Shown piece by piece: positions 8,422 through 15,185 of a stretch of DNA of 64,000 bases (positions within the stretch are counted from its first letter, which is position 1; each line of letters starts with the position of its first letter). Origin of the DNA: Micromonospora marina (GTDB lineage: Bacteria; Actinomycetota; Actinomycetes; Mycobacteriales; Micromonosporaceae); assembly GCF_900091565.1 (NCBI RefSeq), contig NZ_FMCV01000010.1:62001-126000 (forward strand), in the 5' to 3' direction. Below the pieces are notes generated by a model. That model was not told the DNA's origin, did no database searches, and was given only the letters and a program-made list of their open reading frames with translations. The translations under genes were made by a program, and so were the position numbers.

Positions 8422-9156
8422 TCAGTCGGCGACGACCGCCGCGAGCGCGGCCCGGATCCGGTCGAACGTGGCGATCGGGTGACCGCCGGCCTGCGGCGGC
8501 AGCACCACGCCGAGGCAGCGCAGCGCGGGCCCGCCGTCCGGCCCGGCCTCGACCGCGAACACCGGCGCGCCGACGTACCCGGCGGGCAGCTCCGTCGTGA
8601 CCCGCACCTCACCGCCGTCCCGGGCGACCCGCTCGACCACCGCCTCCAGCGGGCGCGCCCCGCCGTCGCCGACGCCGAGGGCCAGCACGAACGCCGAGGC
8701 GGGCGCCGCACCGATCCGGGCGACCGAGTCGGCCGGCGCGGCCACCGCCTCGGTGACCTGCTGGGTACGCCAGCGCCAGCCCCGATCGTCGGCGTAGCCG
8801 TGCAGGCCGCCGGTCGGCATCGCGGCGAGCCCCAGTTCCGGCAGGTGCAGCCAGTGGCCCGCGAAGCCGGGCAGGTCGATCGGCTCGTCCGCTCCCTCGG
8901 CCGGGTCGGTGACGCTCGGCCGCAGGCCGATCTCGCCGTACGCGCGGTCGGTGAGCGCGTCGGCGGTGAGCAGCCACTCGTGCGCGATCTCGCCGTCGTC
9001 CGTAGCGCCGACCAGCTCGCTGTAGAAGAAGGCGGTGCCGGGGACGCCGGGCGGTGTGCCCGGTCCGTCCGAGCCGGTGAGAGGCAGGATCGCCCGTCCG
9101 AGGAGCTGACACAGCTCGAAGACGATCTCGTTCTCGGTTTCCTGGTCGAGCAGCAT
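8422..9156 (-). CDS. trypsin-like fold protein, probably inactive
   Basis: A 244-aa protein of no firm family. AFFYSELVGATDDGEIAHEWLLTADAL resembles the segment of trypsin-like peptidases that ends in the catalytic TxxHV, but the His is missing here. Later, GYVGAPVFAVEAG resembles the GxSGSPVF nucleophile loop with the Ser replaced by Ala or Gly. I infer a degenerate, non-catalytic trypsin-like protein, possibly a binding or sensing module; a fold search is needed. The ATG at 9156 has a TACCCT -10 box 6 bases upstream. Confidence 0.5.
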   Translation of the reverse strand: MLLDQETENEIVFELCQLLGRAILPLTGSDGPGTPPGVPGTAFFYSELVGATDDGEIAHEWLLTADALTDRAYGEIGLRPSVTDPAEGADEPIDLPGFAGHWLHLPELGLAAMPTGGLHGYADDRGWRWRTQQVTEAVAAPADSVARIGAAPASAFVLALGVGDGGARPLEAVVERVARDGGEVRVTTELPAGYVGAPVFAVEAGPDGGPALRCLGVVLPPQAGGHPIATFDRIRAALAAVVAD

Positions 9157-9162
9157 CCGACG

Positions 9163-9168
9163 AGGGTA
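9163..9168 (-). promoter_or_regulatory. -10 box, leaderless start of gene 8422-9156
   Basis: TACCCT (minus strand), spacer of 6 bases to the ATG. Confidence 0.4.
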
Positions 9169-9326
9169 CGGATCGCGTCCCGCCCGGCCCGCGCCGGACC
9201 CGCCGCAACTGTGGTGCCGGTCCGGGCCCCGGCGTGGGACGCTGAGTGGCGGAACGGACGCGCCGACCCGTACCCCCGGGCACGCGGGGAGCGGCGGTAC
9301 CCTCTTGGCGCGACGACCGTCGGCGC

Positions 9327-9399
9327 GCGCCCGTAGCTCAGCGGATAGAGCAGGGGACTTCTAATCCCAAGGCCGCAGGTTCGAATCCTGCCGGGCGCA
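9327..9399 (+). tRNA. tRNA-Arg (anticodon TCT)
   Basis: A 73-base cloverleaf. The acceptor stem GCGCCCG (9327-9333) pairs with CGGGCGC (9392-9398), with discriminator A. The D-arm contains GCTCAGCGGATAGAGC, the anticodon loop is CTTCTAA (TCT, reads AGA), and the T-arm is CAGGTTCGAATCCTG. The 3' CCA is not encoded. AGA is a rare codon in this high-GC genome. Confidence 0.95.
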
Positions 9400-9448
9400 C
9401 AGACACCAGACCGCGAGCGATGCCTAGTCCACCGGCCCGGAGGAACTG

Positions 9449-9700
9449 GTGGCGGACTTCGTCGCGGCCGGGCTGCCCACCCCGCAGGTGTACGGGGTGG
9501 AGGGTCCGCTGTGGCCGCTGCTGAACGCGCTCGGCACCGGGCCGCACGAGCGGTTGTTCGCCGACGCGTTGACCTGCGCCGAGATGTTCGAGCGGGACGC
9601 CGCGATCCGCGGCGCCAGCGCCCATCTGCTCGCCGCCGCGCCGCTGACCGTCGGGCCGGACCGCAGGCTGCTTGACGCCGGAGCGAAGTTCGTCAAGTAG
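9449..9700 (+). pseudogene. C-terminal remnant of a SAM-dependent methyltransferase
   Basis: The 83-aa reading frame matches the end of class I SAM methyltransferases: VYGVEGPLWPLL, then a helix, then IRGASAHLLAAAP. The SAM-binding Rossmann part is missing. Similarity to the family extends back to about 9431 and stops at an in-frame TAG at 9425, only 30 bases from the 3' end of the tRNA. A GGAGG sequence precedes the GTG at 9449, so a stub could still be made. The last residues (GAKFVK) look like random extension. I infer a truncated gene left next to a tRNA, a common integration site, though no integrase or direct repeat is seen. Confidence 0.55.
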
Positions 9701-9816
9701 CCTGCCAAGCTCGTCAAGCACCAAGGGTGACCAGATGCGACAAAGCATGTTATTCTCCAGCGTCAATCTATGCCGCGCGGACCCGGCCGGGTCGCTGCCG
9801 GAAGGACATCCCCCCG

Positions 9817-10992
9817 ATGCCGGTCGCTGCCGCCATGCCCCTGTCCCGGGCCCCGCTGGCCCGCCCGGCGGGTGACGCGTTCAGCCTGATCTTCACCACT
9901 CTGCCGGCGCTGCTGCGGCTCACCTGCGGCCTGGTCGGTGCGGTGGTCGCACTGTCGGTGCGTACGCCGCCGGTGCGGGTGGCGCTGCTGGTTCCCGCGA
10001 TCGTCGTGCTGACCTCCTGGTCGGTCTGGTACGCGTTCCGCGCGTTCCGGCACGGCATCGGCGGCGCGCTGGTCGCCGGTGACGTGGCGCTGACCACCGT
10101 CGCCGCGCTCGCCGTCCCTTGGCTCGTCGCGCCGGAGGTGCTGCCGGGCGAGGCGAGTTGGATCGCGGTGCTGGCCAGCTCGACAGTCATCAACGCGCAG
10201 GCCACCGCCCCGGCCCGCTGGTCGGTGCCGGCCGCCCTGCTGGTCACCGTCGCGTACGTCACCGGCACCACGCTGGCCGGTGACCCGGTCGAGGCGCGGG
10301 CGCACGCCGGGACGCTGCTGGTGCAGACCGGCAGCGCGGCGGTGATGACGGCGGTGATGCGCCGCCGGATCGTCCGCGCCGACACCGCGTTCGCCGACTA
10401 CCAGCGTCTGTCCCACGAGGCGGTGGTGGCGCGCGCCGCCCGCGAGGCGGAACGGCGGCAGAACCGCGACCTGCACGACACCGTGCTGGGCACGCTCACC
10501 ATGGTCGGCCTCGGCGCGGTGCCCGACTCGGCGACGTTGCGCGAGCGGTGCGCGGATGATCTGCGTACCCTCTCCGTCCTGGCGGGCGCGCGGACCGCGT
10601 CCGCGGCCGGCGAGACCGACCTGGACGAACGGCTGCGCGACGTGCTCGCCGGGACGCCCGGGCCGGCGGTGACCGCGACGCTTGCGCCGTGCCGGCTGCC
10701 GGCGGAGGTCGCCACGGCGCTCGCCGACAGCGCCGCCGCCGCGCTGGCGAACGTGGCACGGCACGCGCCGGGCGCGGCCACGTCGCTGCGTCTGGCCCGC
10801 GAGGGCGGCACCGTCGTGGTCGAGGTGGTCGACGACGGTCCCGGTTTCGACCCGACCACGGTCCCGGCCCACCGGTACGGGCTGCGCGAGTCGATCCACG
10901 GCCGGATGAGCACTGTCGGCGGACGGGCGGTGGTGACTTCCGCCCCTGGCGCCGGCACCCGGATCCGGCTGGAGTGGTCCGATGGCGAGTGA
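9817..10992 (+). CDS. two-component sensor histidine kinase
   Basis: A 391-aa membrane kinase. Hydrophobic segments at about 25-50, 57-72, 85-103 and 115-150 form the sensor part; no extracellular domain is evident. The HisKA_3-type dimerisation helix has the phospho-acceptor His220 in NRDLHDTVLGT. The HATPase region has an N-box-like ANVARHAPGA, the G box VVDDGPGFDP and the end GAGTRIRLEW. This is the NarL/DesK class that pairs with LuxR-type regulators, and one lies two genes downstream. The ATG at 9817 has GAAGGA 10 bases upstream. The end overlaps the next gene by 11 bases. Confidence 0.88.
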   Translation: MPVAAAMPLSRAPLARPAGDAFSLIFTTLPALLRLTCGLVGAVVALSVRTPPVRVALLVPAIVVLTSWSVWYAFRAFRHGIGGALVAGDVALTTVAALAVPWLVAPEVLPGEASWIAVLASSTVINAQATAPARWSVPAALLVTVAYVTGTTLAGDPVEARAHAGTLLVQTGSAAVMTAVMRRRIVRADTAFADYQRLSHEAVVARAAREAERRQNRDLHDTVLGTLTMVGLGAVPDSATLRERCADDLRTLSVLAGARTASAAGETDLDERLRDVLAGTPGPAVTATLAPCRLPAEVATALADSAAAALANVARHAPGAATSLRLAREGGTVVVEVVDDGPGFDPTTVPAHRYGLRESIHGRMSTVGGRAVVTSAPGAGTRIRLEWSDGE

Positions 10993-12178
10993 GTCGGGTA
11001 CCGCGGTGACGGCCGGCCCCGCGCTGCGTCCGCTGCCCCGGCCGCGGGAGGCGACTCGCTCCGCAGCGGCCACCGCCCCGCCGGAGGCGCACGCGGTCGC
11101 CGACGCGTCGGACGGTGGCGCGCGGATCGCCGCGATCGTCATCGCGGCGGCCTGGCACCTGGCGGTCGCGCTGCCGGCGGTGTTGCGGGCGGGACCGGGG
11201 ATGGCCGTCCCGGCCGTGGTGGCGGCGGGCTGGCTGGTGACCACGCTGGTCGGGGTCGGGGCTGCCCTACGGCTGCTGCGCGGCGGGCTGCCGGCGGCCG
11301 GGCCGCTGGCCGCGGCGCTGCTGGTGATCGACGCGGCGGTGGTCGCCGGGGCCGGCGAGCGGTTCCTGTTCAGCACCGCCAACTGGGTGTGGGGCGGCCT
11401 GGCCTGGTTCTTCCTGCTGGTGCTCTGGCGGCGGCCGGTGCGCTGGCTGCTGGTCATGCTCGCCGCGCACGGCACGATCGCGCTGGCCGCTGTGGTGCTG
11501 TACGGGGCGACCGGCCCGGCCGACCTGAGCCGGGCCGCGATGTATCTCTACGGCACCTCCACCCTGCCGGTGGCGGTCTTCGTCGGCGCGGCGGCGCTCA
11601 CCGCGCAGGCCCGGGACCGGGCGGCCACCGCGGCGGCGACGCTCGCCGTGGCGGCGGAGCAGGCCGCGGCCGAGCGGGCCCGCACCGAGCGGCAGGCGCG
11701 GCTGGCGCTGGTCAGCGGCACCGCCGAGGAGGTGCTGGCCGAACTGGCGGCGGGCGACGCCGACCCGGCCGACCCGGCGGTACGGCGGCGCGCGGTGCTG
11801 GCGGCAGCCCGGCTGCGCCGGCTCATCGCCGAGTCGGACGACGTGCCGGACGCGCTGCTGCACGAACTGCGCGCGGCGGCCGACCTGGCGGAGCGGAACG
11901 GGCTGCCGATCGACCTGGTGTCGGTCGGCACGCCACCGGAACTGCCGGTGGAGATCCGGCGCGGGCTGGCCGACCCGCTCACCGCAGCCCTCGCCGCCGC
12001 CGAGGGCTGGGCCCGGCTCACCGTGGTCGCGGGCCCGGACGAGGTGGTGGTCAGCCTGGTGACACCGGATCACGACGGCTCGGACGAGCCGACGACCGGC
12101 GGGCACGGGCCGGTGGAACACCTGCACGAGCGGGACGGGGAGATCAGATGGACGCAGACCCGCTGGCGGCGGACGTGA
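10982..12178 (+). CDS. histidine-kinase-like membrane protein, catalytic motifs missing
   Basis: A 398-aa protein with about five hydrophobic segments (residues ~45-190: IAAIVIAAAWHLAVALPAVL, LVIDAAVVAGAG, WGGLAWFFLLVLW) followed by an Ala-rich helix and a cytoplasmic region laid out like the preceding kinase. It shows neither an HD phospho-acceptor motif nor G boxes (no DxGxG), so it is probably not a kinase. Sandwiched between a kinase and its LuxR regulator with overlaps on both sides (11 and 31 bases), it may be a pseudokinase partner that forms a heterodimer or tunes the kinase. Function is inferred from order only. Confidence 0.6.
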   Translation: MASESGTAVTAGPALRPLPRPREATRSAAATAPPEAHAVADASDGGARIAAIVIAAAWHLAVALPAVLRAGPGMAVPAVVAAGWLVTTLVGVGAALRLLRGGLPAAGPLAAALLVIDAAVVAGAGERFLFSTANWVWGGLAWFFLLVLWRRPVRWLLVMLAAHGTIALAAVVLYGATGPADLSRAAMYLYGTSTLPVAVFVGAAALTAQARDRAATAAATLAVAAEQAAAERARTERQARLALVSGTAEEVLAELAAGDADPADPAVRRRAVLAAARLRRLIAESDDVPDALLHELRAAADLAERNGLPIDLVSVGTPPELPVEIRRGLADPLTAALAAAEGWARLTVVAGPDEVVVSLVTPDHDGSDEPTTGGHGPVEHLHERDGEIRWTQTRWRRT

Positions 12179-12864
12179 ACGCCGGAACCCCGATCGGGGT
12201 GGCGATCGTGGACGACCATCCGGTGGTGATCGACGGGGTGCGCGCCTGGCTGGCCGGCGAACCCCGGTTGCGGGTGCTGGCCACCGGCGACGACCCGGAC
12301 CGGGTGCTGCGGGCCGCGCCGTACGCCGAGGTGGTGCTGCTCGACCTTCGCCTGCACGGCCGGATGGTGCTGGACAAGCTGGCCGAGCTGAGCGCGGCCG
12401 GGCGCCGGGTGGTGGTCTACTCCGAGCACAGCGACCCGCAGACCATGCTCGCCGCGCTCGACGCCGGGGCGGTCGCGTTCCTGGCCAAGCACGAGGGACG
12501 CGAGCACTGCGTGGCCACCGTGCTGGCGGCGGCGAGCGACCGGCCGTACGTGCCGCCGGCGCTGGCCGGCGCGATGGTCGGTGACGCCCGTCCGGACCGT
12601 CCGTCCCTGTCGGACAAGGAGCGCGAGGCGCTGCTGCTGTGGTTCCAGTCGATGTCGAAGGCGTCGGTGGCGCGCCGGATGCAGATCAGCGAGCACACGG
12701 TGAAGCAGTACGTCGACCGTGCGCGGATCAAGTACACCCGAGCGGGGCGCCCGGCCGCCACGAAGGCGGCACTGCTCGCCCGGGCGATCGAGGACGGACT
12801 CGTCCGACCGGAAGATATCGGCATCTACCGGTCGCAGGCGTCGGCCGACCGGCCGACCCCCTAA
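12148..12864 (+). CDS. LuxR/NarL-family response regulator
   Basis: A 238-aa DNA-binding response regulator. The receiver domain has the acidic pair in IVDDHP (Asp22-Asp23), phospho-acceptor Asp66 in LLDLRLHG and the Lys of AFLAKHEG. The C-terminal LuxR helix-turn-helix is SLSDKEREALLLWFQSMSKASVARRMQISEHTVKQY. The ATG at 12148 overlaps the 3' end of the upstream gene by 31 bases, with GGGGAG just before it. It is the output of the three-gene signalling unit; targets are unknown. Confidence 0.9.
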   Translation: MDADPLAADVNAGTPIGVAIVDDHPVVIDGVRAWLAGEPRLRVLATGDDPDRVLRAAPYAEVVLLDLRLHGRMVLDKLAELSAAGRRVVVYSEHSDPQTMLAALDAGAVAFLAKHEGREHCVATVLAAASDRPYVPPALAGAMVGDARPDRPSLSDKEREALLLWFQSMSKASVARRMQISEHTVKQYVDRARIKYTRAGRPAATKAALLARAIEDGLVRPEDIGIYRSQASADRPTP

Positions 12865-12938
12865 CAGGTGTCATGACAGTCGACCCCGGAACCGGGCAGG
12901 CTCACCGTTACCGCCAACCGTCACCGGGAGGTCGCACC

Positions 12939-13682
12939 GTGCCGGAGGACGCCGCACCCTTCTTCGTCGGACCACACCGGTTCGACGCCGACGACGACCC
13001 CACCCGTCCCGTGCTCGACCGGCGCTACGAGTTGGTGCCCGAGCCGGGCGAACGCCTGCTCGGGCAGCACCGCCTGCGTGTCGCCGGTCACCTGCTCGGC
13101 CCGAGCGAGGACGTCCGCTGCTGGTCGCTGCCCGCCCCGGCGACTGTCACAGTGACCGAGCGCCGGCTGGCGTACGTCTGCACCGGATCCGAACTGTCCG
13201 TGGTCTCCGGGCGGGACGGCCGGACGGGTGCCCGGCACCGGCGTCCGGTCCGGCTGTCCCGCCTGGTCAGCAGCCAGATCCGCTGGCAGTGGCCGTCCCG
13301 GCTGGAACTGGTCGAGGTGGGCGACGGCATCGGTGAGTTGCGCATCGTGTGCGACGCGCTGCGCACCATCCGGCAGCCGGCGCTGGCGCTCACCGGCCCT
13401 GTCGGTCCGGTCGCCGCGCTGGCCCGGCAGGTACGCCGCGCGGTGGCCGGGTTCCGGCTCGCCAACGCCGAACTGGTGGACCTGTCCCCGCCGGAGCGGG
13501 ACGTCCTCGCCGTCCGGGTGGCCGCCTCCCCCGGCCCGACGCTGGGCACCGTGACGTTGCCGGGCTCACTGCCGGTGGAGTTCCTGTCCCGCGACGACTA
13601 CTACCGTCCGCCGGCGGCCGAGGCGTCGCCGTGGGCGTGGTCGGGCTTCCCCGCCCACGACCAGCCCGGCTCCGCCTGCTGA
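12939..13682 (+). CDS. hypothetical protein (247 aa)
   Basis: I do not recognise this protein. It is soluble and Arg-rich with beta-like segments (ATVTVTERRLAYVCTG, RPVRLSRLVSSQIRWQWPSRLELVEVGDGIGELRIVC), resembling a PH-like or GRAM-like domain that many actinobacterial regulators' neighbours carry. A conserved-looking patch LARQVRRAVAGFRLANAEL forms a helix after it. GTG 12939 is chosen because GGGAGG lies 7 bases before it; an in-frame ATG at 12873 lacks an SD. It follows the response regulator by 74 bases and may belong to its transcript. Confidence 0.55.
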   Translation: MPEDAAPFFVGPHRFDADDDPTRPVLDRRYELVPEPGERLLGQHRLRVAGHLLGPSEDVRCWSLPAPATVTVTERRLAYVCTGSELSVVSGRDGRTGARHRRPVRLSRLVSSQIRWQWPSRLELVEVGDGIGELRIVCDALRTIRQPALALTGPVGPVAALARQVRRAVAGFRLANAELVDLSPPERDVLAVRVAASPGPTLGTVTLPGSLPVEFLSRDDYYRPPAAEASPWAWSGFPAHDQPGSAC

Positions 13683-13710
13683 CGCTCCCCCGCGGCGGAA
13701 CCCGGCGTGG

Positions 13711-14463
13711 TCAGGAGACGCTGCGGGTGCGACGCTCGGACCGGTCCAGCTCGGCCGCCTCCTCCGGGGTCGGCGCGCTGCCGCCCAGGTGGGCCGGCTG
13801 CCACCAGGTGTCGTCCGGGCCGGACGGCTTGTCCGGGTACTCCCGCTGGGCCCGGTCGACGAGCGCCGACAGCCGGGTACGCAGGTCGGCGGTCATGACC
13901 GTGGCGTCCGGGTAGGCGGCCGGGTCCATCGGCTCGCCGACGACGATGGTGATCGGCGTGTGCCGGCGGGTCAGCGTGCGCGGGCGGCCCTTGGTCCACA
14001 GCCGCTGGGTGCCCCAGAGCGCGACCGGCAGCAGCGGCACGTTCGCCTCCTGCGACATCCGGGCCGCGCCGTTCTTCAGGTCCTTCACCGTCAAGGAGCG
14101 GCTGATCGTCGCCTCCGGGAAGACGCCGACCACCTCGCCCCGGCGCAGCGCGCCGACAGCGGCGGCGTACGAGCCGGCCCCGGCGGCGCGGTTGACCGGG
14201 ATGTGCTTCATGCCGCGCATCAGCGGCCCGGAGACGCGGTGCCGGAAGACGCTGTCCTTGGCCATGAACCGGACCAGCCGCCGGGCCGGGTGCGCGCCGT
14301 AGCCGCAGAAGATGAAGTCGAGGTAGCTCACGTGGTTGGACGCGAGGACGGCGCCGCCGGTGTGCGGCACGTGCTCGCTGCCGGACACGTCCAGGCGCAG
14401 GTCGAGGAGCCGGAACATCGTCTTCGCGGCGGTGATCACAGGGGGGTACACGAGTTCCGACAT
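13711..14463 (-). CDS. 1-acyl-sn-glycerol-3-phosphate acyltransferase (PlsC family)
   Basis: A 250-aa acyltransferase of phospholipid synthesis that transfers a fatty acyl group to lysophosphatidic acid at the membrane. The catalytic NHVSYLD block (His44, Asp49), the VFPEATIS acceptor-binding block and the VALWGTQRLW block are all present in order. Length is typical. Leaderless start: TAAAGT -10 box 6 bases before the ATG at 14463. The C-terminal tail (EEAAELDRSERRTRSVS) is charged. Confidence 0.92.
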   Translation of the reverse strand: MSELVYPPVITAAKTMFRLLDLRLDVSGSEHVPHTGGAVLASNHVSYLDFIFCGYGAHPARRLVRFMAKDSVFRHRVSGPLMRGMKHIPVNRAAGAGSYAAAVGALRRGEVVGVFPEATISRSLTVKDLKNGAARMSQEANVPLLPVALWGTQRLWTKGRPRTLTRRHTPITIVVGEPMDPAAYPDATVMTADLRTRLSALVDRAQREYPDKPSGPDDTWWQPAHLGGSAPTPEEAAELDRSERRTRSVS

Positions 14464-14469
14464 GTCGAA

Positions 14470-14475
14470 ACTTTA
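14470..14475 (-). promoter_or_regulatory. -10 box, leaderless start of PlsC-type gene
   Basis: TAAAGT (minus strand), spacer of 6 bases to the ATG. Confidence 0.5.
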
Positions 14476-14561
14476 CCCCGGGTAGGTTACGCGACCGTAG
14501 GGCCGATCTGCCCTCGGCAGACCGGGTCGCGCCCCGGCCCGGACGCGGCGACGATGGCGCC

Positions 14562-14780
14562 GTGACCGACCGCGCGGTGCTGCTGGTCCAGGGGCGCGAC
14601 GACGAAGCGGTGCCGGCCGCCCAACCGGTCGAGCTGACCGGCCGGCTGCTCGCCGCCGGGCACCCGGCGCATCTGTGGCTCACGCACGGCGGTCACGCGC
14701 TCGACCTGGCCCGGCCCGACCTGCGCGCGGCTGCCGCCGCGTTCCTGGACAGCATCCTGCCCGCCGCCGCCGGCGACTAG
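14562..14780 (+). pseudogene. C-terminal stump of an alpha/beta hydrolase (S9-like)
   Basis: The 72-aa frame contains only the end of a prolyl-oligopeptidase/dienelactone-hydrolase-like fold: VLLVQGRDDEAVPAAQP (the Asp-bearing loop) and LTHGGHALD (the catalytic His). The nucleophile half is absent. GTG 14562 is a plausible start, so a small protein may exist, but it could not be a complete hydrolase. Either a relic or a domain that complements another protein; relic preferred. Confidence 0.5.
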
Positions 14781-14783
14781 GTT
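14778..14783 (+). promoter_or_regulatory. -10 box, leaderless start of VOC gene
   Basis: TAGGTT overlaps the TAG stop of the upstream stump and lies 6 bases before ATG 14790. Confidence 0.45.
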
Positions 14784-14789
14784 CGAGGC

Positions 14790-15179
14790 ATGCCGGACCT
14801 CGCCGCGATCGTCATCCACTGCCGTGATCCCTACCTGCTGGCTCCGTTCTGGAGTGCGGTCACCGGGATGCCGGTCGCCGAGGCGGACCGGGTGAAGCTC
14901 GCCGAGGGCACGCTCGCCCCGGCCGAGGCGGTGCTGCTGCGCGACCCGCACGGGCGGCGCCCGGACCTGTGGATCAGCCCCGCCGACACGCTGCCCGCCC
15001 CCGGCCGGATCCACCTCGACCTGGTCGGCGACGCCGAGGAGCGGGCCGCGGTGCTGGAGGCGGGCGCCACGGTCGTCCGCGAGCTGCCGCGCTGGACCGT
15101 GCTGGCCGACCCGGAGGGCAACGAGTTCTGCCTGCTCCCGCCGAACGAGGCGCACACCGCGTCGCCACCCGGGCACTGA
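14790..15179 (+). CDS. VOC-family (glyoxalase-like) protein
   Basis: A 129-aa vicinal-oxygen-chelate protein of the compact glyoxalase-like type. The two beta-alpha-beta-beta-beta units are visible: IVIHCRDPYLLAPFWSAVTG and RIHLDLVGDAEERAAVLEAGATV, ending in VLADPEGNEFCLLP. Metal ligands could be His and Glu of these strands, but the set is not complete enough to assign a reaction. Convergent with the debranching enzyme gene, with only 6 bases between. Confidence 0.85.
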   Translation: MPDLAAIVIHCRDPYLLAPFWSAVTGMPVAEADRVKLAEGTLAPAEAVLLRDPHGRRPDLWISPADTLPAPGRIHLDLVGDAEERAAVLEAGATVVRELPRWTVLADPEGNEFCLLPPNEAHTASPPGH

Positions 15180-15185
15180 CCCGGC

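Noticed and set aside
9400..9816. Integrated element next to tRNA-Arg
   Set aside because: No integrase gene, no repeat of the tRNA 3' end; only a gene stub.
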